Shown piece by piece: positions 22,523-31,085 of a DNA stretch of 40,046 nt. The stretch covers positions 1 to 40,046 of the forward strand of contig JAJPJL010000081.1 of assembly GCA_021324255.1 (NCBI GenBank), in the 5' to 3' direction. Under the pieces are notes generated by a model. The model was not told where the DNA came from. It made no database searches and saw nothing but the letters and a program-made list of their open reading frames with translations. This DNA is from Bacillota bacterium (GTDB lineage: Bacteria; Sysuimicrobiota; Sysuimicrobiia; Sysuimicrobiales; Segetimicrobiaceae). Within the stretch, counting starts at the first letter, position 1. Each line of letters begins with the position of its first letter. The translations under genes and the position numbers were made by a program.

Positions 22523-23746
22523 ATGGCAATGGCAACGGATTCGCGGCGGTCCGGACCGCCGCCCCTCGGGAATCGAGCGCTAATCGTCCTTTTTTTGGCC
22601 ATTTTCATCGTGATGATGGGCTTCGGCATCGTGCTGCCCGTCCTGCAGTTCTACGCCCGCGATGTCGGCGCGACGCCGTTCCAGATCGGCCTGCTGGCTA
22701 CGAGTTACGCGTTCATGCAATTCTTGTTCGCACCCCTCTGGGGCGGGCTGAGCGACCGGATCGGGCGGAAACCCGTGTTTTCGGTGGGTCTCCTCGGCTA
22801 CGCCGCGTCGTTCGTGATGTTCGGCCTCTCCCATCAGGTCTGGCAGTTGTTCGTCGCCCGGATTCTCGGCGGCGTGCTGAGCGCCGCGACGCTGCCCACG
22901 GCGATGGCCTACATCGGCGACACCACCTCCGAGGAGCGCCGGGGGGGCGGCATGGGGATGATGGGCGCGGCCATGGGCCTGGGCTTTACGATCGGGCCCG
23001 GCATCGGCGGCCTCCTCGGCCGCCACAGCCTGTCGCTGCCGTTCTTCGTCGGCGCGGCGCTCGCGGTCGCCACGCTCCTCCTCAGTTGGGGATCGCTCCC
23101 CGAGCCGGTTCGCCATGACTCGTCCGCGGAGCGCCCGTCCCGGGTCGATTCGCTGCGCCGGGCCCTCGCCGGCCCCCTCGCCTACTACTACGTCGTGACG
23201 CTCGTCGCGGCGTTTGCGCTGGCCGCGCTCGAAGCCACCTACGCGCTATTTGCGCAGGACCGGCTGCACCTGTCGAGCACCGGAGGCGCCGGCGCCATCG
23301 GCGTCGTCTTTGTCGTCGTCGGACTCGTGCAGGCCGCGATCCTCGGCGGCCTGGTCGGTCGCCTGATCAGCCGATGGGGCGAGGAGCGGCTGGTCCGCGG
23401 CGGCCTGGTCGTCGCCGCGATCGGCTACCTTCTGGTCACGACCACGCACGATATCGCCACGCTAGCAATCTACGCCGCGATCGCGGGGGCGGGGCATTCG
23501 TTGATGCGGCCGAGCGTCGCGTCGCTGGTCTCGAAGCGCTCTCCAGGCTCCCAGGGACTCTCGATCGGCATCATGGACTCGTTCGACAGCCTCGGCCGCA
23601 TCCTCGGCCCGGCCTGGGGCGGCTGGATCTACCACGCGGGGATCGCCCTCCCGTACCTCGGCGCCGCCGTGGCGCTCGTGTTGACCCTGGGGTTCTCGTT
23701 CTCCGGGGCCGTGCGGCACGTCCCGGCTCACGCGGGCTCCGAATAG
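22523..23746 (+). CDS. MFS drug-exporter-like transporter (DHA1/TetA-like)
   Basis: 407 residues, 12 predicted transmembrane segments. Motif A GGLSDRIGRKPV between TM2 and TM3, ARILGGVLSAATLPTAMAYI in TM4, and the antiporter motif GLGFTIGPGIGGLLG in TM5 identify a DHA1-type proton antiporter (multidrug or tetracycline-like). The substrate cannot be assigned. ATG 22523 has GGGAGG about 11 nt upstream. The next gene begins 3 bp after the stop. It is transcribed from a TTGACA/AATAAT promoter divergent from tRNA-Asn. Confidence 0.87.
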   Translation: MAMATDSRRSGPPPLGNRALIVLFLAIFIVMMGFGIVLPVLQFYARDVGATPFQIGLLATSYAFMQFLFAPLWGGLSDRIGRKPVFSVGLLGYAASFVMFGLSHQVWQLFVARILGGVLSAATLPTAMAYIGDTTSEERRGGGMGMMGAAMGLGFTIGPGIGGLLGRHSLSLPFFVGAALAVATLLLSWGSLPEPVRHDSSAERPSRVDSLRRALAGPLAYYYVVTLVAAFALAALEATYALFAQDRLHLSSTGGAGAIGVVFVVVGLVQAAILGGLVGRLISRWGEERLVRGGLVVAAIGYLLVTTTHDIATLAIYAAIAGAGHSLMRPSVASLVSKRSPGSQGLSIGIMDSFDSLGRILGPAWGGWIYHAGIALPYLGAAVALVLTLGFSFSGAVRHVPAHAGSE

Positions 23747-23749
23747 CGC

Positions 23750-25012
23750 GTGCCCCAGCTCTCACCGCAGGGCGCAGACTTCCTCATCCTGATGGAGCGC
23801 GTGGGCATCGCGCTCGCGATCGGTATGATGGTCGGCATGGAGCGGGAGTGGGCGCATAAGGAGGTCGGCGTCCGCACGTTTGCGTTCGTCGCGCTCGCGT
23901 TCACGCTCGCGTGGACGATCTCGCCGGTCGCCACCTACGTCCTCCTGGGCGCGCTGATCCCCCTCGTCACCCTGCTGAACTGGCGCAGCTTCACGCGGGA
24001 CGGCACGCTCGAGATGACGACGACCGTGGCCCTCCTGGCCATGGCCCTCCTCGGCATCCTCGTGGGGCAGGGCCTCTTGCTCGTCGCCGCCGCGTGCGGC
24101 GTCGTGATGACGGCGCTCCTGGCGTGGAAGTTCGAGGTGGTCCGTTTCGCGGGCGCGGTCACCAACGAGGAAATCCGCGGAGCGCTGGTTCTCGGCGTCA
24201 GCGCGCTCGTCGTCTACCCCATCCTGCCTTCCGGGACCGTCGACCCGTGGCACCTGATCGACCTGCGGTCCGCCTGGGTGGTCGTCCTGGTCATCTCCGC
24301 GATCGCGTTCACCAACTACGTGCTGCTGCGCATCTACGGCACGCGCGGCATCCGGTGGACCGGGTTACTCGGCGGCCTCGTGAACAGCACCGCCACGGTC
24401 GCCGAACTCGCGAGCCGGGCCCGCAACGATCCGGCGCGGCTGTCGGTCTTCGCGCTCCTCGGAATGGCCACCGCGAACACGGCGATGTTGATGCGCAACG
24501 GCCTCATCCTCGGCGTCTTCGACGTGAACGCGCTGTCCTACGGCTGGCTCGGGGTGACGCTGATGGTGGTGGTCAGCGCGGTCGTGATGTACCGGATCCG
24601 CATCCGGGACACGGCCACGGAACCGCTGCGGATGCGCTCTCCCATCTCGGTGCGTCAGGCCCTGACGTTCGGCGCTCTGTTCCTGCTGATCACGCTGGCC
24701 GGCGAACTCGCGAACCGGGCGTTTGGGCAAACGGGCTTCCTGATCGTGGCCGCGGTGGGCGGGCTGGTGAGCAGCGCGTCGACCTCCGCCGCGGCCGGCA
24801 TTCTCGCCGCCAAGGGGACCCTCGCCCCCGAGCTCGCGGGCTACGGTGTCGTCGTCACGTCGATGGCCAGCCTGGTGTTCCACGTGCCCATGGCGCAGAT
24901 GGCGGGCCGGAACCAGGAGGTCACGCGACGCCTCGCCGGGCTCTCCGCGGTCATCCTGGCGGCCGGCGTCCTGGGACTCATCGCGGAGGCCGTGTGGAGC
25001 GGCCGCCCCTAG
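23750..25012 (+). CDS. MgtC/SapB-DUF4010 membrane protein
   Basis: 420 residues, almost entirely membrane segments. The N-terminal third is MgtC-like (FLILMERVGIALAIGMMVGM, then EREWAHKEVGVRTF and a conserved TRDGTLEMTTTVALL region). The C-terminal part (GLLGGLVNSTATVAELASRA, FGQTGFLIVAAVGGLVSSAS) matches the DUF4010 transporter-like module usually fused to it. The function is unknown; MgtC relatives modulate Mg2+ homeostasis or ATP synthase, and DUF4010 is uncharacterised. GTG 23750 starts 3 bp after the MFS stop, so it belongs to the same transcript. Confidence 0.85.
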   Translation: MPQLSPQGADFLILMERVGIALAIGMMVGMEREWAHKEVGVRTFAFVALAFTLAWTISPVATYVLLGALIPLVTLLNWRSFTRDGTLEMTTTVALLAMALLGILVGQGLLLVAAACGVVMTALLAWKFEVVRFAGAVTNEEIRGALVLGVSALVVYPILPSGTVDPWHLIDLRSAWVVVLVISAIAFTNYVLLRIYGTRGIRWTGLLGGLVNSTATVAELASRARNDPARLSVFALLGMATANTAMLMRNGLILGVFDVNALSYGWLGVTLMVVVSAVVMYRIRIRDTATEPLRMRSPISVRQALTFGALFLLITLAGELANRAFGQTGFLIVAAVGGLVSSASTSAAAGILAAKGTLAPELAGYGVVVTSMASLVFHVPMAQMAGRNQEVTRRLAGLSAVILAAGVLGLIAEAVWSGRP

Positions 25013-25109
25013 CGGGCCGGGACGCCGTACGCCGCCTGCCTCGCCCGGCGCCGGATCGCGGGGCCGCACGGCCCCCGCGAGGTCGTGCCGCAGCCAGGGA
25101 GCGCGCGCC

Positions 25110-26231
25110 GTGACGCAGCGGCAGCTCGTTGGGCGCACGGCCACGGTCATCGGCATGGTGGTGCTCGCCTGGATCGTCTTTTGGTTCGTGGCCCACGTCA
25201 CCGAGATCCTGATCTTGCTGCTGATCTCGGCGATCCTGGCGGCCGGCCTGGCGCCGCTGGTCGCGAACTTGGAGCGGTGGCGCCTGCCCCGCGGCGTGCG
25301 GCTCGCGCGAGGCGCGGCCATCCTGCTCCTCTACCTCGCGTTGTTTGTGGTCATCAGCGGGGTGCTCTCCATGATCATCGTCCCCGCGGTCAACGAGACG
25401 GCCGCGTTCGTGGAGAAGCTGCCGGAGCTAACGGCGTCGATCCAGCGGTGGCTGACGCAGCTCCACCGGCAGTTCCCGTGGCTGCCGAGCCTGGCCACGA
25501 TCCTGCAGCACCTGCCGCAGCAGCTCACCAACGTGTCGGCGTACGGCACGACGGCCGCCGGCGTCGCGGCGCGCTTCATCAGGGGCTTCGCCGAGGTCGT
25601 GACGATCCTCGTCTTTACGTTTTACATGCTGCTCCAAGGCGCCCAAATGAAGCGCTCGTTCCTGGCGTTGTTCCCGCTCGAGGAACGCGCCCGCGTGAGC
25701 CAGGTGCTCGAGCACATCGGCGCCAAGTTCGGCGGCTGGCTCCGCGCGCAGCTGCTGCTGTCGTTCACCGTGGCGGCGATCGTCGCGCTCGGCCTCTTGC
25801 TGCTCGGCATGCCGTTTCCCGCGCTCCTGGGCGTGGTCGCGGGTCTCGGCGAGCTCATCCCCATGGTCGGCCCGTCGCTCGGCGCGGCCGTCGCGATCCT
25901 GGTCGGGCTGTCGCAGCCGCTGTGGCGCCTCATCGCCGTCATGGCGTTCTACGTGGTCATCATGAACGTCGAGCCGCACGTGCTCGTTCCCCGCATCATG
26001 GCCAGCGTGGTGGGGATGTCCCCGCTGTTGACCCTGGTCGCGCTTCTCGCGGGGATCAAGCTCCTCGGCATCCTCGGCGGGCTGCTGGCCGTGCCGATCG
26101 CGGCGGCGCTCCAGGTCATCGTCTCCGAGGTCGTGAGCGAGATTCAAGGACCGGGCATCCAACCCGCGACCGAGGAACCGGCGGCGCCGCGGGCCGAGGC
26201 GCCGGCGCCGCGTCCGGCGGGCCGTCGCTAG
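25110..26231 (+). CDS. AI-2E/PerM family membrane transporter
   Basis: 373 residues. AI-2 exporter-like (PerM, formerly UPF0118) protein with paired N-terminal TM helices, a central amphipathic region (about 95-160) and the conserved C-terminal block VVAGLGELIPMVGPSLGAAVAIL, VEPHVLVPRIMA and SPLLTLVALLAG. Family members have been linked to autoinducer-2 export or Na+/H+ antiport, so the substrate is open. GTG 25110 is preceded by an AGGGAG purine run; the longer open frame overlaps the previous gene. It ends in an Ala/Pro-rich cytoplasmic tail of about 30 residues. Confidence 0.85.
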   Translation: MTQRQLVGRTATVIGMVVLAWIVFWFVAHVTEILILLLISAILAAGLAPLVANLERWRLPRGVRLARGAAILLLYLALFVVISGVLSMIIVPAVNETAAFVEKLPELTASIQRWLTQLHRQFPWLPSLATILQHLPQQLTNVSAYGTTAAGVAARFIRGFAEVVTILVFTFYMLLQGAQMKRSFLALFPLEERARVSQVLEHIGAKFGGWLRAQLLLSFTVAAIVALGLLLLGMPFPALLGVVAGLGELIPMVGPSLGAAVAILVGLSQPLWRLIAVMAFYVVIMNVEPHVLVPRIMASVVGMSPLLTLVALLAGIKLLGILGGLLAVPIAAALQVIVSEVVSEIQGPGIQPATEEPAAPRAEAPAPRPAGRR

Positions 26232-26342
26232 GCGCGCGGACGCGGAGCCACGCGGGCCGGTCCTCGCAGGTCACGGCCGCCTCGGGGAGGGTTTGCCGTA
26301 CCCCGCTGCCAATTCTTGCGACCAAACTCGCGGAGGACACGC

Positions 26343-27089
26343 GTGGCGGCGACCCTAGAAGTGCGCGGCCTGACCCGAGAGTTCCGAGGCTTCCGGGCGC
26401 TCAACGGGGTGAACCTCCGCGTCGACGAGGGCGTAATCCATGGCGTGATCGGCCCGAACGGCGCAGGCAAAACTACGCTCTTCAATGTGTTGAGCGGGTT
26501 CCTCAAACCGACCCAGGGCCAGGTCCTGCTCAACGGGCGCGTGATTTCGGGACTCCCGCCGCATGAGATCGCCCGCCTCGGGGTCGCCCGGTCGTTTCAG
26601 ATCTCCAGCGTGTTCCCTCACATGACGGTGCTCGACAACATCCGTGTCGCCTTGAGCGCACGGACGTCGCTCGGGTATGCGTTCTGGCGCTCGGACCGGA
26701 TCCTGGACCGCTTCCGCGGGGAAGCGGAGGAGCTCCTCGCCGCCGTCGGTCTCGCCCCCGTTGCCGGCCGCGAGGCGGCCACGCTCGGCTACGGTCAGAA
26801 GCGCGCCCTGGAGATCGGCCTCACGCTCGCGCTGCGCCCGAACGTTCTCCTCCTCGACGAGCCGACGGCTGGGCTCAGCGCGCACGACGTCGCCCGGGTT
26901 GTCGAGTCCATCCGCCGGGTCGCCGCCGGCCGCACGGTCGTGCTCGTGGAGCATAACATGGGCGTCGTGGCCGCCCTGTCGCACCGCATCACCGTCCTGC
27001 AGCGCGGCCGGGTGCTCGCGGAGGGGACCTACGCGGAGTTGCGCGCCGACCCGGCCGTCATCGAAGCCTACCTGGGTGGTGCGGCGTAG
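26343..27089 (+). CDS. livG: Branched-chain amino acid-type ABC transporter, ATP-binding protein LivG
   Basis: 248 residues. Walker A GPNGAGKTTLF (about 37-47), LivG-specific GVARSFQISSVFPHMTVLDN around the Q-loop, signature LGYGQKRALEIGLTLA, Walker B LLLDEPTAGLS and the switch histidine in VLVEHNMGVV. The signature begins LGYGQ rather than LSGGQ, as is usual in LivG proteins. GTG 26343 is chosen because GGAGGA lies 5 nt upstream (26332-26337). First gene of a five-gene importer; livF begins directly after the stop. Confidence 0.92.
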   Translation: MAATLEVRGLTREFRGFRALNGVNLRVDEGVIHGVIGPNGAGKTTLFNVLSGFLKPTQGQVLLNGRVISGLPPHEIARLGVARSFQISSVFPHMTVLDNIRVALSARTSLGYAFWRSDRILDRFRGEAEELLAAVGLAPVAGREAATLGYGQKRALEIGLTLALRPNVLLLDEPTAGLSAHDVARVVESIRRVAAGRTVVLVEHNMGVVAALSHRITVLQRGRVLAEGTYAELRADPAVIEAYLGGAA

Positions 27090-27782
27090 GTGCTCGAGGT
27101 CGAGCATCTCGAGGCGTGGTACGGCGAGGGACAGGCGCTCCACGACGTGTCGCTCCGGGTCCGTACGGGCGAGGTCGCCACGCTGGTGGGCCGCAACGGC
27201 GCCGGCAAGACCACGACGTTGCGGTGCATCATGGGCATGCACCGCAACATCCGCGGCCGGATCGCGTTGGACGGCGTCGATCTCACACGGCTGTCCCCCC
27301 AGCGGATCGCGCGCCTCGGCGTGGGGTACGTCCAAGACGACCGCGGCATCTACGGCTCGCTCTCGGTCCTGGAACACCTCCTCCTGCCGCCGGCCGTGAG
27401 CGAGCACGCGTGGACCTTGGAGAAGATCTTCGAGGTCTTCCCCATCCTTCGCGAACGCGCCCGCTATCCGGGAACGCGACTCTCCGGCGGCGAGCAGCAG
27501 ATGCTGGCGATCGCGCGGGTGCTGCGCATGGGCGCCCGTCTCCTCCTGCTCGACGAGCCGACCGAGGGGCTCGCGCCGACCCTGATTCACCGCATCGGCG
27601 AGATCATCCAGGACATCAAGGCCCACCGGTTGACGGTGTTGCTAGTCGAGCAAAATCTTCGCTTCGCCACGACCGTCGCCGACCGGCACCATCTGATCGC
27701 GGACGGACGTACCGTCGAAGATTTGGCGAACGAGGAGGTGGTGCGGCGGGAGCATCAGTTGCTGGAGTACCTCGGCGTGTGA
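27090..27782 (+). CDS. livF: Branched-chain amino acid-type ABC transporter, ATP-binding protein LivF
   Basis: 230 residues. LEVEHLEAWYGEGQALHDVS is the typical LivF N-terminus. Walker A GRNGAGKTTTLR (34-45), signature RLSGGEQQMLAIARVL, Walker B LLLDEPTEGLAP and switch histidine replaced in VLLVEQN as in most LivF proteins. It starts at GTG 27090 with no spacing after the livG stop. Together with LivG it should form the nucleotide-binding heterodimer energising the LivH/LivM permease. Confidence 0.93.
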   Translation: MLEVEHLEAWYGEGQALHDVSLRVRTGEVATLVGRNGAGKTTTLRCIMGMHRNIRGRIALDGVDLTRLSPQRIARLGVGYVQDDRGIYGSLSVLEHLLLPPAVSEHAWTLEKIFEVFPILRERARYPGTRLSGGEQQMLAIARVLRMGARLLLLDEPTEGLAPTLIHRIGEIIQDIKAHRLTVLLVEQNLRFATTVADRHHLIADGRTVEDLANEEVVRREHQLLEYLGV

Positions 27783-27851
27783 GCGGCGGCGCCGGCACGC
27801 GGGCCGGCGGCCGCATCCACGCGCCGTAATGCCATGGAGGGGGTGGCTGAG

Positions 27852-29147
27852 GTGAAACGGAGCGCGGGACGTCCCATCGAACGGTACATCACGCGGCGGC
27901 GGTTCCTGCGGGCTGCCGGTGCGGCGGCGGCCGGCGCGGCGCTTGCGCCGCTGTCTCGGCCGTGGCGTGCCGGGGCCCAGACGGCGGTGCACCTGACGCA
28001 GGGCAAAGTCGTGATCGGGGTCCTCAACGACCAGTCCGGCGTGTACGCCGATCTCAGCGGCAAGAACGGCGTCGAGGCGGCGCGCATGGCGGTCGAGGAC
28101 TTTCAAAAGAAATACGGAGCCGGCGTGCTCGGCGGACCGATCCAGGTCATCGCCGCCGACCATCAGAACAAACCGGATCTCGGCAGCCAAAAGGCCCAGG
28201 AGTTCTACGACCGGGACGGGGTGGGGATGATCACCGACGTCGACACCTCGTCGGTGGGGATCGCGGTCGCCAATGTGGCGGCGCAGAAGCACCGGCTCTG
28301 CCTGAACGTCGGAGCGGCCACGACCGCCCTCACCAACGCCAACTGCAACCGCTACACGTTCCACTACGCGTACGACACGTACATGCTGGCGAACGGCACG
28401 GGCGTCGAGGTCACGAAGCGCATCGGGAAAAACTGGTACCTCGTGTACCCCGACTACGCGTTCGGGCAGGACATGGATCACTCGTTCACGTCGGCGATTC
28501 AGCGGGCGGGCGGCAAGGTGCTCCTCGCGGACGCCACGCCCTTCCCGAACGATGACTTCTCGACGTACCTGATCAAGGCGCGCACGATGCGGCCGCTGCT
28601 CAACGTGATCGGCACCATGCACGCCGGCCAGGACGTCGTGAACTTTGTGAAACAGTACAATCAATACGGGCTGCGCCAGCAGGGCATCAACCTCGCCATC
28701 GGCCTCCTCTTCCTGAGCGACATCCACGCGCTCGGGGTGGAGGCCTACCAGGGGACGCTGTATACGACGGCGTGGGAGTGGACGCTGGACAAGCAATCGC
28801 GCGAGTTCGCCGACCGCTTCCTGGCGCGCACCAAGGTGCGGCCGACGTTCGTCATGGCCGGCAACTACTCGGCGACGTGGCAGTACCTCGAAGCGATCCG
28901 GCGGGCGGGCACGGACGATCCGGACAAGGTCGTCGCGGCGCTGGAAGGCTACAAGTTCAGCGACTTCTTCATCCGCAACGGCACGATCCGCAAGCAGGAC
29001 CACCTCGTCACCCACGACGCGTACCTCGCCCGGGTGAAGGCGCCGAGCGAGGTCAAGGAGCCGTGGGACTACGTGACGATCCTCAGCACCATCCCGGCCC
29101 GCGACGCGTTCATGCCGCTCTCCCAGGTCACGTGCAAGATGTCGTGA
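27852..29147 (+). CDS. ABC transporter periplasmic substrate-binding protein, LivK-like, with Tat signal
   Basis: 431 residues from GTG 27852. GGAGGGGG (27836-27843) lies 8 nt upstream, so this start is preferred over ATG 27834, which contains that sequence inside the reading frame. The N-terminus carries a twin-arginine signal (ITRRRFLRAAGAAAAGAAL). The mature domain is a type I periplasmic-binding fold: VVIGVLNDQSGVYADLSGKN, VIAADHQNKPDLGSQKAQEF, then YLVYPDYAFGQD. Relatives bind branched-chain or aromatic amino acids, amides or urea, and the ligand cannot be fixed. It lies in the middle of the importer operon; livH overlaps its stop (GTGA). Confidence 0.9.
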   Translation: MKRSAGRPIERYITRRRFLRAAGAAAAGAALAPLSRPWRAGAQTAVHLTQGKVVIGVLNDQSGVYADLSGKNGVEAARMAVEDFQKKYGAGVLGGPIQVIAADHQNKPDLGSQKAQEFYDRDGVGMITDVDTSSVGIAVANVAAQKHRLCLNVGAATTALTNANCNRYTFHYAYDTYMLANGTGVEVTKRIGKNWYLVYPDYAFGQDMDHSFTSAIQRAGGKVLLADATPFPNDDFSTYLIKARTMRPLLNVIGTMHAGQDVVNFVKQYNQYGLRQQGINLAIGLLFLSDIHALGVEAYQGTLYTTAWEWTLDKQSREFADRFLARTKVRPTFVMAGNYSATWQYLEAIRRAGTDDPDKVVAALEGYKFSDFFIRNGTIRKQDHLVTHDAYLARVKAPSEVKEPWDYVTILSTIPARDAFMPLSQVTCKMS

Positions 29148-30016
29148 TCGAGAACCTGCTGCTGCAGGTCTTTAACGGGCTGGTCAACGGCGCCTTCTAC
29201 GCGCTGCTCAGCCTCGGGCTCGCCGTGATCTTCGGCATGCTCCGCGTGATCAATTTCATGCACGGCGCGCTGTACATGCTCGGCGCGTTCGGCGCGTATC
29301 TCCTCACCGCCTGGTGGGGGCTGCCGTTTTGGTGGACGCTCCTGGCCGCGCCGATCCTCGTCGCCGCGATCGGCCTGGTATTCGAGCGGCTGTTGCTGCG
29401 CCGGCTGTACGACGCGGACCTCCTGTACAATTTGCTGCTGACGTTCGGCCTGGCGCTGGCGATCCAGGACGCGATGCGAATCCGCTTCGGCATGCAGGGC
29501 GTGCCGTACGGGGCGCCCGCGGCGCTCCAGGGCGCGGTGGAGATCGGGCCGCTCCTGTTTCCCGCGTACCGCCTGTTCGTGCTGGCGGTCTCGGTGCTGG
29601 CCTGCCTCGGCACGTGGTGGCTCATCGACCGCACGCGGGCGGGCCTGATCATCCGCGCCGCGACGGAGCGGCCCATGCTGACCCGTGCGCTCGGCGTCGA
29701 CGTCGACCGCTGGATTCCCGCCGTGTTCGCGTTCGGCGTCGCGCTCGCCGGCCTGGCCGGCGTCCTGGCCGCGCCGATGCGCAACGTGTCCCCCGTCATG
29801 GGCGCCGACTTGATCATCACCACGTTCGCGATCGTCGTGATCGGCGGCATGGGGTCGATCCTGGGGTCGGTCGTGACCGGCTTCATCGTGGGGGTGCTCG
29901 AGGCGCTCGGCGCCGTCTACTACCCGTCCGCCGCCAACCTCGTGGTGTTCATCCTGATGGCCGCGATCCTCCTGGTGCGCCCCGCCGGGTTGTTCGGCAG
30001 CGCCGACGCCGGATGA
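29144..30016 (+). CDS. livH: Branched-chain amino acid-type ABC transporter permease LivH
   Basis: 290 residues, about 8 hydrophobic segments. LLLQVFNGLVNGAFYALLSL and LAVIFGMLRVINFMHGALYM are the conserved LivH beginning. Further in are RAATERPMLTRALGVDV (the EAA-like coupling loop) and VIGGMGSILGSVVTGFIVG. It starts at GTG 29144, overlapping the binding-protein stop; GTG 29132 is an in-frame alternative. The stop overlaps the livM start (ATGA). Confidence 0.92.
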   Translation: MIENLLLQVFNGLVNGAFYALLSLGLAVIFGMLRVINFMHGALYMLGAFGAYLLTAWWGLPFWWTLLAAPILVAAIGLVFERLLLRRLYDADLLYNLLLTFGLALAIQDAMRIRFGMQGVPYGAPAALQGAVEIGPLLFPAYRLFVLAVSVLACLGTWWLIDRTRAGLIIRAATERPMLTRALGVDVDRWIPAVFAFGVALAGLAGVLAAPMRNVSPVMGADLIITTFAIVVIGGMGSILGSVVTGFIVGVLEALGAVYYPSAANLVVFILMAAILLVRPAGLFGSADAG

Positions 30017-30987
30017 CCGCGCGCCGCCGGATCGGGTGGTCGCTGCTCGGCGCCGCGGCGCTCGTGTTGCCGCTCGTCGTCTATCCGGTCCTCGGCGCCG
30101 ACATCCTGGCGTGGGCGTTGTTCGCCGCCGCGTTCGACCTGCTGCTCGGGCACACCGGCCTCCTCTCATTCGGGCACGCCGCGTATTTCGGGTGCGGCGC
30201 GTACGTCGCCGCGCTCCTCGCAACGCGGCTCCAAGCGCCCTTTCCGCTGAACGCGCTCGCCGGCGGTGTGGCGGCCGGGATCCTCTCCCTGCCCCTCATG
30301 GGGCTCAGCATCCGGCGCAAGGGCATCTACTTCGCCATGATCACGCTGGCGTTCGCGCAGATGGTGTACTACATCGCCAACCAATGGCGCGGCGTGACGG
30401 GCGGCGAAAACGGCATCACCGGGGTCCCGCGCGGTCACGCCTTCGGCGTCTCGCTCGTGTCCTCGACGGTCTTCTATTACGCGACGCTCGTCCTGGTCAC
30501 GCTGGCGCTTCTCTTGTGCTGGCGCATCGTCCGTTCGCCCTTCGGCCGCATCTTGGTCGCCATCCGGGAGAACGAGGCGCGGGCGCAGAGCCTCGGCTAC
30601 GCGGTCGGACGATACAAGCTGATCGCGGCGATGCTGTCGGGTGCGCTGGCGGGTCTGGCCGGCGGCATCTGGGTCATCAATCACGGGTTCGTCGGGCTGG
30701 ACGCGGTCCACTGGTCCACGTCGGGCACCGTGGTGATCATGACGCTCCTCGGCGGGATGGGCACGCGGCTCGGCCCCGTCGTGGGCGCGGCGCTCGTGAT
30801 CGCGCTGCGCGACGCCATCTCCGCGTGGACGGATGCCTGGGGTGTCGTCACGGGGATCATCTTCATCGCGGTGATTCTCGCGTTCCGGCGCGGCATCGTC
30901 GGCACGCTCGAGGGAGCACTCGGGCGGCGGGCCGCGCCGGCCCCCGCCGTGCCGGCGCCGGAGCGGCCGCTCGGAACGATCCGCTAG
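30013..30987 (+). CDS. livM: Branched-chain amino acid-type ABC transporter permease LivM
   Basis: 324 residues with about 9-10 membrane segments. GHTGLLSFGHAAYFGCGAYV and IRRKGIYFAMITLAFAQMVY are LivM hallmarks. The coupling loop is AIRENEARAQSLGYAVGRYK, followed by TLLGGMGTRLGPVVGAALV. ATG 30013 overlaps the livH stop. It ends in an Ala/Pro-rich tail. It is the last gene of the livG-livF-livK-livH-livM run; the M28 peptidase follows after 98 bp and may be co-regulated. Confidence 0.92.
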   Translation: MTARRRIGWSLLGAAALVLPLVVYPVLGADILAWALFAAAFDLLLGHTGLLSFGHAAYFGCGAYVAALLATRLQAPFPLNALAGGVAAGILSLPLMGLSIRRKGIYFAMITLAFAQMVYYIANQWRGVTGGENGITGVPRGHAFGVSLVSSTVFYYATLVLVTLALLLCWRIVRSPFGRILVAIRENEARAQSLGYAVGRYKLIAAMLSGALAGLAGGIWVINHGFVGLDAVHWSTSGTVVIMTLLGGMGTRLGPVVGAALVIALRDAISAWTDAWGVVTGIIFIAVILAFRRGIVGTLEGALGRRAAPAPAVPAPERPLGTIR

Positions 30988-31030
30988 GCGGCACGCCGAT
31001 CCGGCAAGCGGGCCGTCCAGGAATGCGGCG

Positions 31031-31078
31031 CCTCGCGTGAGAATTCTCCTTGCATACCCGTACGGCCCCGCGAGGAGG
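31031..31078 (+). promoter_or_regulatory. Inverted repeat overlapping the ribosome-binding site of the M28 gene
   Basis: CCTCGCG (31031-31037) pairs with CGCGAGG (31069-31075). The right arm includes the first part of the AGGAGG ribosome-binding site (31073-31078) of the ATG at 31086. Pairing would occlude translation. The loop is 31 nt. Confidence 0.3.
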
Positions 31079-31085
31079 AACGACC